The position numbers were made by a program, and so were the translations under genes. Positions 16,748 through 27,500 of a stretch of 32,002 bases of DNA are shown here, piece after piece (within the stretch, counting starts at the first letter, position 1; each line of letters starts with the position of its first letter). The notes under the pieces were generated by a model. The model did no database searches and was not told the origin of the DNA. It saw only the letters and a program-made list of their open reading frames with translations. Source of the DNA: Caldilineae bacterium (GTDB taxonomy: Bacteria > Chloroflexota > Anaerolineae > DUEN01). The stretch covers positions 1 to 32,002 of the forward strand of contig DUEN01000060.1 in assembly GCA_011176545.1 (NCBI GenBank). The letters run 5' to 3'.

Positions 16748-18925
16748 ATGGGAGGAGAAAGTACGAAGGGGGGATCCGGGCGCCTTTGGTCCCTGACCTA
16801 CAGCCGACGCGAGGTGCTGCGTGCGGCGTTGGGGGCCATGATCGCACCCGTTGTGAGGCCGCGAGGGCTGGAAATACGTTGGCAGATGGCAGGTGTGCCC
16901 GCCGGACGACCCAACAGGGTATTCCTTCCCATCATGGATCACTGCACCTCGGGGGTCTCTTCACGCTGGGTGCCTATTCCCGACGTGAACCTAACAGAGA
17001 TCCCGATAGGCAATGCCAGCTTCGGCATCGCTCGCATCGAGCCGGATGGGCCAGTCGTGGCCTCCGATTGGAAGACTTTCACCCTCACATACCAGGTCGG
17101 CGAGCGGGGGTTCCCCGTGGGTGCCCGGCTGGAGGTGCGCTTCCCCGTCATGTCAACCGGGGCCGTGTTCTGGTCCGACGTCCAGGTGGACGATCCCCTG
17201 GGCGCTGGCTACCTGGTGATCTCCAGCTCCAATCCTGAGGCTAGGTTCACAGTATTGCTCGCGGAGCGTCAACGTGAGTTACATCGGCTCGTCTTCGAGC
17301 TGAGCTCTGGGGAGCTCCGCCCCGGCGACGTGATCTATCTGACATATGGAGACACCGCATGCGGCGGAAAGGGCGTCCACGTGCCTGAATGGGGCGCGCC
17401 GCATTCGCAACGCTTCTTCTTCCTGGTCGATCTGAAGGGCAGCGGGGAACCCGTGCGGCTATCCTCCTCGCCAGCGCTGTCGCTCATCGGCGGCGAGCCG
17501 GAGCGTCTAGAGGTATGCGCCTCGGCGACGGCGCGCTCAGGGGAGCCCTTTCGCATCACCGTGCGGGCCGTGGATCAATGCGGCAATCTGGTCACTAGTT
17601 ACCGTGGGCTCATCCGCTTCGCCGCGAGCCACCCCGGCGTGAGCCTGCCATCTGCCTATCGGTTCACAGAGGAAGATCAGGGGGCTCACACCTTTACCGC
17701 GGTGGCGAAGGAGCCGGGCGTGATCACGATCACTGTGACGGATCAGGAGCGCTCCTTGCAGGTGGAGAGCAACCCTATCGGCGTTGACTGGCTTCCGGGG
17801 ATGTACATCTACTTTGGGGACCTGCATGTGCACACCCAACTGCATCGACACGACGACGTCTCGGATGGGACCGATCTGGATTATCTCTACTGGTACGCGC
17901 GCGATATCGTCGGGCTGGATTTCGTCGCTCCCACCAATCACGACAAGTTCCTGACCGATCAGGAGTGGCGTCTTACCCAGCGAAAGGCGGCGAAGCACAA
18001 CCGGCCAGGGCGCTTCGTCAGCTTCCTGGCCTATGAGTGGACCTCTTCCAACGCCTCCACCTGGGGGCGCTCCAACTGGGGGCATCGAAACGTGATCTAC
18101 CTCCAAGACGATGCGCCTCTATTCCGATGTGTGGATCCGGGCACCGACACGCTCGACGGGCTCTTCGCTGCACTGTCCGATTACGACGCGATCGTGATCC
18201 CGCATCATCCCACCGATCAGATCCATCCCATGAATTGGGAGCATCATAACCCGGACTTCGAGCGACTGGTGGAGATCTATCAGGTGCGAGGGCCTCAGGA
18301 GAAAGCACCACCCGGCCAGGCGGGCTCATATGCCTCCCATCCCCATCCGCTCTCCGTGCAGGCCGCGCTCGCCCGGGGCTACCGGATGGGGTTCACGGCC
18401 TCAACGGATAACCACTGGGGGCAGCCAAGCACTTCCTTCCGCAATGGGGGTAAGCGAGACCAACGCTACGACCGGCCCGGGATCGTCGCCGTGATAGCCC
18501 CAGAGCTCACTCGGGAGGCGCTGTTCAGAGCGCTCCAGGCGCGTCGGACGTACGGAACGACGCTGGCCCGTCTGTTGGTAGACTTCCGTATGGATGGGCA
18601 CTTTATGGGTGAGGAATATGAGACGACCTCGCCTCCCACGGCGGTGATTCGCGTGGCGGGCACCGCGCCCATCGCTCGTATCATCCTCGTACGTGATAAC
18701 GAGGAGATCGAGATCTTCGCTCGCGGTAAGTCCCAGAGGATCCGCTCAAGAGGAGAATATCCCCAGGTCTATCTGCCTTTGGTCGAACGGGTGAGAGGCG
18801 ATCACACGGTCGAGGTGAGGTGGGTCGATCCGGACTACCGGGGCGAGCACTTCTACTACGTGCGCGTCGAGCAGGAGGACGGCGAGATGGCGTGGACCAG
18901 CCCGATCTGGGTGAAGGGATACTGA
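16748..18925 (+). CDS. Exported DUF3604/PHP-type metallohydrolase
   Basis: This protein of 725 residues from the ATG at 16748 starts with a twin-arginine signal: SRREVL at residues 19-24, then a short hydrophobic stretch. A beta-rich region follows (about 60-340), with an Ig-like segment near 260-345. The C-terminal half is the DUF3604/PHP-like domain: YFGDLHVHT with His360 and His362, VAPTNHDKF, IVIPHHPTDQ and FTASTDNHWG. These His/Asp motifs indicate a multi-metal phosphoesterase-like or amidohydrolase-like centre. The reaction is not established for the family. GAGGGGGAG precedes the chosen ATG; a GTG at 16691 would hide the Tat signal behind 19 more residues. It converges on the ABC-2 genes with a 22-bp gap. 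Confidence 0.88.
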   Translation: MGGESTKGGSGRLWSLTYSRREVLRAALGAMIAPVVRPRGLEIRWQMAGVPAGRPNRVFLPIMDHCTSGVSSRWVPIPDVNLTEIPIGNASFGIARIEPDGPVVASDWKTFTLTYQVGERGFPVGARLEVRFPVMSTGAVFWSDVQVDDPLGAGYLVISSSNPEARFTVLLAERQRELHRLVFELSSGELRPGDVIYLTYGDTACGGKGVHVPEWGAPHSQRFFFLVDLKGSGEPVRLSSSPALSLIGGEPERLEVCASATARSGEPFRITVRAVDQCGNLVTSYRGLIRFAASHPGVSLPSAYRFTEEDQGAHTFTAVAKEPGVITITVTDQERSLQVESNPIGVDWLPGMYIYFGDLHVHTQLHRHDDVSDGTDLDYLYWYARDIVGLDFVAPTNHDKFLTDQEWRLTQRKAAKHNRPGRFVSFLAYEWTSSNASTWGRSNWGHRNVIYLQDDAPLFRCVDPGTDTLDGLFAALSDYDAIVIPHHPTDQIHPMNWEHHNPDFERLVEIYQVRGPQEKAPPGQAGSYASHPHPLSVQAALARGYRMGFTASTDNHWGQPSTSFRNGGKRDQRYDRPGIVAVIAPELTREALFRALQARRTYGTTLARLLVDFRMDGHFMGEEYETTSPPTAVIRVAGTAPIARIILVRDNEEIEIFARGKSQRIRSRGEYPQVYLPLVERVRGDHTVEVRWVDPDYRGEHFYYVRVEQEDGEMAWTSPIWVKGY

Positions 18926-18947
18926 GCCCGTTCGTGGGAGAAGCGCG

Positions 18948-20063
18948 CTAGTCCAGCCGGCGCTGCACGGTGAGGATAGAGATCGTGCTGACGGCCAGGG
19001 CCAGCCCGAGCAAGGCCGCGATCTCACGCCAGATGATCACCAGGTCAGCGCCCTTGAGCATGATGGCTCGCAGCGCCGTGAGATAGTGACGGATGGCCGA
19101 GATCATGGAGATAGTTTGTAGGAAGCCCGGCATGTTCTTCACTGGCACCAGGTATCCGGACAGGCTGACGTCCGTCATGGCGACGATGAAGACTAGAAGG
19201 ATCGCCTGCTGTTGCGTGTGGGAGGCTGATGAGATCAGCATGCCCCACCCGATCTCCACGGCGATGAAGAGCAGCGTCGTGAGCACGAGCAGCGGCAGCG
19301 AGCCGCGCATGGGGATGTGGAAGCCATAGATCATCAGGCTGAACAGGAACGCGAAGTCCACGATGCCGAGCACAGCCGCGGGGATGGCCTTGCCCGTGAC
19401 TAACTCAAAGCGGTTCATCGGCGTGATGGCGAGCTGCTCCAGGGTGCCCAGCTCCCGCTCACGGGCGAGGGCGGTCGCGGCCACGGCCAGCGTCACCTGG
19501 TAGATGATGAAGCCCACCTGTGCCGGGATCATGTGATACTGGATGTTCAATGAGGGGTTGAAGCGTATCGCGGGCCGCAACTCCACGGGTACCTGGACGA
19601 CGCGAACCATGGCCCCGCTGAGCTTATGGGCGAACTCGGCGATGACCCCCTCGGCCGTCGCCAGGGCCACCGAGGCCATAACATTGTTGGAGCCGTCCAC
19701 CAGCACCTGCACCTGCGGCGGTGAGGATGGGCGCATTACCTCGCGCGCGAACCCCGCCGGAATGATGATAACAGTCGTCGCCTTCCCCTCCGCCAACAGC
19801 CTCTCGGCGTCCTGCAAGCGTTGTGGGTAATACAGGACATCCAGCTCCTCCGTCACATCCAGCGAGGTGATCAACTCCCGGCTCAGGGCCGATTGATCCT
19901 GATCCCAGACCGCCGTGGGCAAGTGGGTCACGCCCTGGCCGGTGGCCTGGGCCAGCATGAGAAGCTGGATCACCGGGAAGAGCAGGATAAAGGTGGAGAA
20001 CAGGCGATCACGGCGGAATTGGATGAACTCCTTGACGACCAGATTCCAGATCCGAAAGAGCAT
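18948..20063 (-). CDS. ABC-2 type transporter permease (second of pair)
   Basis: Membrane subunit of an ABC exporter of the ABC-2/YhhJ-YbhR class, 371 residues. One membrane segment near residues 18-40 is followed by an extracytoplasmic domain with AVWDQDQSALSRELI and VLVDGSNNVMAS. Five to six more segments come after residue 170, with RERELGTLEQLAITPMNRFELVTGKAIPA before the membrane bundle, as is typical. It follows its paralogue by 12 bp with GAGGGA before the ATG, so the two form a heterodimeric permease. No ATPase gene is next to them. The substrate is unknown; drugs, ions or lipids are all possible for the class. Confidence 0.92.
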   Translation of the reverse strand: MLFRIWNLVVKEFIQFRRDRLFSTFILLFPVIQLLMLAQATGQGVTHLPTAVWDQDQSALSRELITSLDVTEELDVLYYPQRLQDAERLLAEGKATTVIIIPAGFAREVMRPSSPPQVQVLVDGSNNVMASVALATAEGVIAEFAHKLSGAMVRVVQVPVELRPAIRFNPSLNIQYHMIPAQVGFIIYQVTLAVAATALARERELGTLEQLAITPMNRFELVTGKAIPAAVLGIVDFAFLFSLMIYGFHIPMRGSLPLLVLTTLLFIAVEIGWGMLISSASHTQQQAILLVFIVAMTDVSLSGYLVPVKNMPGFLQTISMISAIRHYLTALRAIMLKGADLVIIWREIAALLGLALAVSTISILTVQRRLD

Positions 20064-20075
20064 GAGCGTATTCCC

Positions 20076-21188
20076 TCAGTCCACACGTTTCTTGAACAAC
20101 AGGACGCTAAGCGCTAACGCGATCGAGCCCATTCCTCCCAACGCTATCGCCGGCATCCACAGATGCGAGAGGCGCGCGCCCTTTAGGAAGATCCCTCGCG
20201 TGATGGCGATGAAGTGGGTCGTGGGCAGGCTGTAGGACATCGCCGCGGAGCCGAGGGAGGTCTTGTCGATCGGGATCACCAGGCCGGATATGAAGAAGCT
20301 GGGGACGAACGAGACCAACAGCATGACGAACATCGCGGTCTGTTGGTTTTTGATGAAGCTCGCCAAGACGAGGCTGAGCCCCATGCTGGCGCCGTAATAC
20401 ACGATCGTGAGCAGGAACAATTCGGCCAGCCGGCCTCGGAAGGGGACGTGGAACCACAGGAGGGCGACCAGGAGGGCGATGGCGGCGCTTACCAGGCCCG
20501 CGGTGATATAAGCCGTCAGCTTACCGATAAGGTATTCCGTCCCACGCACCGGCGTGGTGATCAATGTCTCGAAAGTTCCAACCTCTTTCTCCCGTGTGAG
20601 CGCCAGGGTCAGCGCTAGCGCGGGCATGATGAGGACGACGGCCATGAGCCCTGGCACCATGCTGATCAGTGACTTCAGGCCCGGGTTGTACAACACGCGG
20701 GTGACCGGTTCCACGAAGGGCCGCATGGTGATCCCCGGCGTGGGCAACTTCGCCGCGAAGACGCTCGTTCGCGCCGAGAACTCCCCGATCGTCTGTCGGG
20801 CGATGTTCGTATCCGAGCCGTCCACCAGCAACTGAACCTGGGCGCCATGTCCGCCCAAAGCGTCCTCCTCAAATCCTGGGGGGATCACCAGGACGACATC
20901 CACCTGGCCAGCTACCAGGAGTTGATCGGCCTCCTCGTAGCTTGCCACCTCTTGCACCAGGCGCACGTCCCCATCCGCCGTGAGCGCGGCCAGATAATCG
21001 CGGGAGAGCCGCCCGCGATCCTGGTTCAAGACGGCCATGGTGACCTGTCCTAGGTCCATGGCGAAGACGTAAGAGAACGTGAGGAGCAGGAAAGCCGGGG
21101 AGAAGGTGACCAGGAAGAGCAGGCGCGGATCTCGCGCGATGTGATGGAATTCCTTACGTAGGATGGCCAACGTACGTCTCAGCGACAT
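20076..21188 (-). CDS. ABC-2 type transporter permease (first of pair)
   Basis: This 370-residue paralogue of the next gene has the same layout: SLRRTLAILRKEFHHIARDPRLLFLVTF at the start, then an external domain with AVLNQDRGRLSRDYL and LLVDGSDTNIARQTI. TREKEVGTFETLITTPVRGTEYLIGKL follows, then the membrane bundle. I use the ATG at 21188, which has GGAG eight bases upstream and gives the family N-terminus. A start at 21248 would add 20 atypical residues. The two permeases likely form one heterodimer. The gene is separated from the alpha-2-macroglobulin gene upstream on the same strand by 366 bp from this start, and that gap contains repeats. Confidence 0.93.
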   Translation of the reverse strand: MSLRRTLAILRKEFHHIARDPRLLFLVTFSPAFLLLTFSYVFAMDLGQVTMAVLNQDRGRLSRDYLAALTADGDVRLVQEVASYEEADQLLVAGQVDVVLVIPPGFEEDALGGHGAQVQLLVDGSDTNIARQTIGEFSARTSVFAAKLPTPGITMRPFVEPVTRVLYNPGLKSLISMVPGLMAVVLIMPALALTLALTREKEVGTFETLITTPVRGTEYLIGKLTAYITAGLVSAAIALLVALLWFHVPFRGRLAELFLLTIVYYGASMGLSLVLASFIKNQQTAMFVMLLVSFVPSFFISGLVIPIDKTSLGSAAMSYSLPTTHFIAITRGIFLKGARLSHLWMPAIALGGMGSIALALSVLLFKKRVD

Positions 21189-21276
21189 CCCGCTCTCCAG
21201 AGAGGAGCCGTACGGCCCCGGTATGTTGAAATCGTGCACACTATCCAAACGCCGGACGACAGAGTCTTATTCGATT

Positions 21277-21417
21277 CGCTCATATTGGCATACACGACGC
21301 ATGTAGGCACGAGGCATGCCTTGCCTACCAGAATGGGCGAATTGTAGGGCGCACGGCCGTGCGCCCCCACAAAACACGCCTTTAAGGAAGCGGGTCTTGT
21401 CTATTCCATTATACATT
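21277..21417. mobile_element. MITE-like element between macroglobulin and ABC-2 genes
   Basis: The left end 21277-21298 contains CTCATATTGGCATACACGAC, the likely consensus. The GTAGGGCGCACGG palindrome lies at 21344-21370 (one base lost in one arm). Then come AAAACACGCCTTTAAGGAAG and a diverged right end with TCTATTCCATTATA near 21400-21415. The block after the palindrome is shared with 124-161. No protein is encoded. Confidence 0.55.
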
Positions 21418-21433
21418 GCCTTTACAATACAAT

Positions 21434-21490
21434 TAGGGGCGACCGGCCGGTCGCCCCTACAGAGAATCGTGTTGTCTACTCCTATTAGAC
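21434..21490. repeat. Second palindrome and partial repeat end
   Basis: A perfect 26-nt palindrome at 21434-21459 (TAGGGGCGACCGG and its complement) is followed by TTGTCTACTCCTATTAGAC. This resembles the right end of the preceding element (TTGTCTATTCCATTATAC). It looks like a partial second copy in tandem. The remaining 21491-21554 shows nothing I can name. Confidence 0.45.
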
Positions 21491-21554
21491 AGGCTCCTCG
21501 GGATCGAATGCGGGTTACCTCAATATGAAGCCTATCACCGCCCACGGAATCCGC

Positions 21555-24500
21555 TCATTCCACGATCACCCGGTCGCTGGCGCTGCGGCCGAAGGTCTCC
21601 GGCGCATACATCTCCTCGGCCTTCGCGGGCGGCACGATGAACTCGCCCGGCGTCGTGGCCCGCGCGATGTAGGTGTACTCGTAGACGCCAGCCCATAGCA
21701 ACGGTGTGAACGCCTCCGCCCGCTCGTCCCGCAGGTTCTGATGGCGATACCAGGGCCAGAACCACCACCAGTATCGGCTCGACGATCGCATAGGATCCGG
21801 CGGCAGGCGGCCTGTCACTGCCAGCGCCGGGTTCAACGGCTCGAACCCGGCCGGCAGCGGGTCCACCAGCGCCACGTGATACCGCCGCGCCGTCGCCACC
21901 ATCGTGACCCGCACCCGCACCCGCGCGCCGGCTTTGACGTGCCAGACGCCGTTCTCGTCCCGGTACACGTCGTCCGGGTCATCCACCGCCTCGTACGTCC
22001 GCTCCACCGTGAAGCCGCGGTCCATCGGCTCCAGCCACAGATCCTCCGGCGCGTAGCGGATGCCCAGCCGGTAATATAGCCGCCCCTCCCCTTCCTTGCT
22101 CAGGATCAGGTCCTGGCGGCTAGGCGCCTGCGCCAGGAAGCTCATCGGGATGCGGATGCGGCGGTATTCGGTGGTCCGACCGTGGAACTCCGAGGCGCCC
22201 ACGTATTGCTCGCCCAGCCACGCCCGGGCGATGAAGTCCGGCGTGACCGCCTCATACGTGTTGAAGTAGCGGTTGAGCGCCAGGAGAACGAACACGTTCT
22301 CCTGCGTGTTCGCCCATCGGCCCTTTGTGCGGTGGGCCAGGAGGCCGCGCACCAGCTTGGGGATCAGGTCGCTGTCCGGCTGGTCGGCGATGAGCGCCTC
22401 CAGGATGATCCCATCCGCTCGGCGGTCGGAGCGGAGGAGCACGTAGGTTTCTTCATCGCTGTACCTGGTGACGAAGTGCGCCGTGCCAGCCGTCTCCGTG
22501 ACCCGATTCATCAGGTGGCGACGGATGTCACGCAGCTCGGCCTCCGATGCGGGATCGCCGGCCAGCGCGTAATACAGCCAGCCGATGGCCTCTGGCGAGA
22601 GCTTATCCAGCCCACGCTCCCGGATCAGCCGACGGGCCTGCTCCGTGTCCGGATCGCCCATCAGCTTGCGCACGTAGAGGCTATAGGCGATGATAGTGTC
22701 CTTGGCCTGCTGGCTGTACCAGTCCGGTATGTGGGATTCAATATCGCGCAGGTAGACGTGTGTCCGCTCGAGCATCTCCTCGGGCACCAGATAGTCCTTG
22801 CTGCGGGCCCGTTGCAGGGCGTGAGCCACATGTACAGTGATGAACGGCCATGACTCGTCCCCCGCGCGCCAGAGCGGAAAGCCGCCGTCGTCGTTCTGCA
22901 TGGCGCGTAGCCGCTCGATATCTCGCCGCACGGCCTCCTGGATCTCATTGGAAGGCGGCAGTCCCTCGGCCTGGAACGCGGTAAGGACCTCCTCCAGCGC
23001 GGCCACAGCCAGGATACGGGAGGCGAGCTGCTCGGCGCATTCGTACGGGTAGCTGACCAGGTACAACACCGCGTCTGTCAGCTCCTGCAGCGCGGTGGAG
23101 GACGTCGTGATCTCCAGCCCGCCGAATTGGGTGAATACGCCCGTCGGCGCGATCACCGGCTGTATAATGGCGCCTTCATCGATGGTGCCGTACACGGCGA
23201 ACGCCTCGGTGGTAGCCGGCGTCCACACGGGCAGCTCGAATTGCGCCGCGTCCGCCCAAGACCCCGCCACCGCGGCGACCTGCACGCGAGCCGTCCCGGC
23301 GCTGATCGTGGCAGCCAGGAATCGCACCTCCACTCGGTCGTCGGCCGGGACGGTGACGAGTACGCCGGACGGCCCGGTGAGTTGCAGGTTCTGGGCCCGC
23401 ACGGCCACCTGCACTTCCAGGGGCTCCTCGGTCTGGTTCTGCACCACCACGGGCAGCTCGAAGCGGTCGCCGAAGTTCAGGAAGCGCGGCGGCGATGGCC
23501 GCACCATCAGCGGCAGCCGCGCCGTGATGGTCGATTCGGCCTGGCCGAAGTACTTACCCTCGGCCACAACCACGGCCATTACCCGGTAGCGGGTCAGGTT
23601 ATCCGGCAGCTTCACCGATACCTGTGCCCGGCCCTCCCCGTCCGTGGTCACCTCCGGGGCGAACACGGCCAGCGGATTGAAGATCAGTCGCATCTGGATC
23701 GGTATGGGGCTTACCATGCCGGGCGCCTCCTCCGCGCCAGCGGCCTTCTCCATCGCCGGCGCGAAGGGCATCGGCATCCGCATGGCCGCTATGCCCCTCT
23801 CCTTGGCCCGCACATCCGCTTCGGCGGTCAGTTGCTCGGGGCTCGCCAGCAGCACATCCTGACGCGAGTGATAGTCGCTCACGCCGGTGGGGCGCTCGCT
23901 GTAGAACACCTCCAACGGATCAGGCAATCGATATCGTGTCAACGCCAGCACGGCCTCGTCCACGACGACCACGGCCACCTCGCCACCTGCCACAGGGCGT
24001 CCTTCAGCGTCCTTCAGCGTCACGTCGATCACCGTCTCGCCGCCCGGCTCCAACTCTCGATCCCTCGGCGTCACCTCCAGCGAGAGCGTGCGACGCAACG
24101 GCGGCACCTTCAGGTTGAGACTCCCCGTGGCGAAGGCGGGTCGCGGCGGCGTCGCCTCCTCCGTTTCACCCTCATCCCGAGGCGCCGCCCCCACCAGATC
24201 GACCTGGGCGTACACGTTGGGGATGTATCGCTCCTCGATGGGGATATGGAGCGTGTAGGTGGGGCCGTCCATGGTAAATCGCTGCGTCGTGATCAGGCCT
24301 GAGCGACGGAGCGTGAGCAATCCCTCGGCCGGATAGAACGGGGCCTGCACCAGGATCTCGGCCACGTCCCCGGGCTGATACGTCTCACGATCCGGGATCA
24401 GCGTGACCTCCTCTTTCTCCACCCGTCGCGCCGCGGGGCGTTTGCCGCCGCTCACCCAGCGGGTGATCTCCGTCTGGTTAGGGCGCTCCAGGTCGTCACG

Positions 24501-27500
24501 GACCGTGGCCGTGATCCGATATCGGCCGCCTTCGGGTGTCTCGAAGGTGCACTGCACCGGCTCCTTAGCCGATGTCACGGTGCATTCCTGGACGTCGGCC
24601 TCGATCTCTTGCCAGGCGCCGTCACGGAAGGTCCAATCCAGCCGCGCCGCGCGCATGTGAATGCTCCGCCCCGGGATGGCGTTGCCGTCCACATCCGTGA
24701 CGATGGCCTCGACGACCAGCGGTTGGCCGCGCTCGACGAACATACGCTCGGTGCGCAGGCCGACGTATAATTCGGCCGGATGGACGAGCAGGTTCGTGCT
24801 GGACGTCCACGCCTGGCGGTTCACGTCCATTACCGTCGCTTCAGCGCGCACGAGGGAGGGCTGCGGCGGCTCGACGGCCTCGAAGTCGATGCGGAGCTTA
24901 TGGACGCCGGAGGCATCCGTGCGGCCGGTGAACGTCTCCACCTTCGGGGGCGGTGTGGGTCGCCAGGGCGCGAACGACGCAGCGAACCTGCCCGACCGTG
25001 CCTCGACCCACCACGGCACCCATCGTCCGAAGATGAAATCATCCCATCCGGGGGGCTCGTAGTGTCCCGGGGATGAGGAGATCCGCCAGGTGACCTCGGC
25101 CCCGGGCAGCGGGCCACCGGCGTAGTACTTCGCTTCGACGGAGAGGATGGCGTGCTCGCCAACGAAGTGCGGTCCAGGGCTGGCTTGTGTCGTGACCTCG
25201 AACTCAGGCCTGCGGAACTCCTGGATCTGGAAGCCGTGATTGTACTGCCGGCCTTCGATCCCCATTGCACCTTCGGCCGTCAGCGTGATGGTGGCGAAGC
25301 CCAGGTTGACCTCCTCCGGCAGGGTGAAGGCGAAGTCGAAGCCGCCCAGACGGCTCACCCGAGCGCGTCCTTCCAGGATCTCGTTGCCCTGAGGGCCGAT
25401 GACCTGATAGCGGACCGCGCGTACATCGTTCGAGGGCAGGCCGACGTCACCATCGGGGCCGCCGCCGATGAGCCGGATCCATCCCTTGATATGTACCTCC
25501 TCGCCTGGGCGGTACATCTTGCGGTCGTCGAACACGTACCAGCGCAGCCAGTCCTCAGCGGCACGACGCCGCCAGCCTTCATCCCGCCAGTAGGTGCTCG
25601 CTGGCAGGAAGGCCACGTCATCGTCCTTGCGCGCGATGATCAGGGAAGCGGTGCCCGTCGCGGGCAGCTTGAGCCGGGCGACACCAGTCGTATCGGTGGT
25701 CGCCGTCTCCCCTGTGGGGTAGAGCGTCAGCTCCACGCCGAGGAGGGGGCTACCGTCCCGCAGATCGTTGGCCCAGGCCACGATCTCATCGTCATCCACG
25801 AAAGCGTCGAGCCCGATGCGAGTCACCTGAACCCAGACGTAGATCGCCTTCACCTGTCTCGGTTGCAGTATCTCCGCTAGCGAGGGGAATATCGGCGACT
25901 GCGGTTTGATGGCCAGAATCAGATGCCGGATACCTTGCTCGACGTAAGGGCTCAGATCGATGTCCGTCTCCGTGAGCTCGTCCGGGCGGGCGTCCACCGG
26001 GATCGTGTCGGAGAAGATCTGACGGCCGGGCAGCTTCCACTCCCGATAACGATCCCGCAGGAATTCGCGAAATGCCTTCCACTGCTCAGGCTCGACGGCA
26101 TAGATCTGGACCTGCAGTTCCCTGTAATTCGTGGTATAGACAGGGTAAGCGGGCTTGCCGTAGGGATCGAGGATCACCAGGTTTCGCCTGGTCCGAAGGA
26201 TAGAGGGAGAGGCCGAGCCGACCTTGAAGGTGAGCGTCTGCTCCTCCTCCAGTGTCTGGCCGAATACGTCGGCGATGGCAGGGCTCAAGGTGACCTGATA
26301 TGTCGTCCGGCCGCGCGTGCGTCCCTCCAGGGTGATCATCCTCCCTCTCACGCCGACCTTGAGGCCGGGTACCTCCGGGGACACCTGGACCCACGTGGTG
26401 TCAAAGGCCTTGGCATCCAGAGGATTATTGAAGCGGATGAACCACGGCGTCATGGGGGGACACTCTTTGCCCCACATGCAGCCGTGCTCCTCAACGCGCA
26501 GGGGGCCATACGTGCGGAAGGTGTACGTCTGCGGCTCGGTCGTGCGCAGGGGACCCTCCGCGGAGGGCGTGTCCGGCCCGATGGTCACGGTGACGAGCGC
26601 GTCGGCCGGCAGGGGCTCCATGGTGCGGAACGCCAGCCAGCGGCCCTCGCCAGCCTCCTTCGCCAGGCGGCTCATGGTGGCATCGCCGGCGATCTCCTCG
26701 GCTGTGGCGAGGCGCAAAGCGTACGCGCGCTTGCCCGCCGTCACCGTGATGGTGGGAAGGACCGCGTCCGGGTCAATGCGTTGATCGAAGGCGACGAACA
26801 TGAGCACATCACGACGTTGGGGACCGGTCGCGGGGTAGAACGTCTGCACGTTGGGCGGAGGTGTCGTAAAGGTCCACTCCACCGCCTGTTCCAGCACGCC
26901 GCCGATGGCTGATCTCGTCCCAGCGGGGATCTCGACGGTGTAGCGGGTGGCCATGGGGAAGCGGCCCTCAGGCTGGAACACCAACGTCTTCGTGCCGATC
27001 CACTTCCAGGTCCCAGGCGGCTGGGGGGTCAGCCTAACGGGCACCTGCTCCTGAGCGAGGGCCTCGTGCGTGGTGAGGGCGACCATGGGCTGCGAGAAGG
27101 TGACGCTCAGATAGGGCGCGATGGGGACATCGCCTTCCGGTTGATAGCGGAGCACCTCCAGCGGCTCCACCGCGGGCTGCGTCACTTCCGCCTGCTCGGC
27201 TGGCGGAAACGGCTCCTCGATGGTTTTGCCGGCCCGAGGCGGCGGCAGCGATTCCTCAGGCAAGGCGAAGGCCTGCGTGTCCTCCGGGCGGGCTGGCAGC
27301 GGCGGCAGCCGGCTCAGGATCTGTTGGACGGCCTCCGGAGACAGCGGCGTAGGCAGGGCCAGCGGGGCTCTCTCGCGGGCACCTTCAAGCGCCTCTGTGG
27401 CCTCGCTCAGGCGGAATCGAAGCCCCTCCTCGCCGGTCTCTTCCTCAGGCTCCGAGCCGAAATACACGTCGGTTTCATACATGGTCACGCCTCCTGAGGG

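Noticed and set aside
23127-24302. Long open frame (391 codons) on the plus strand
   Set aside because: It lies entirely inside the alpha-2-macroglobulin gene on the other strand, its product is rich in Arg/His/Gly with no recognisable motif, and GC-rich genes commonly give such antisense frames.
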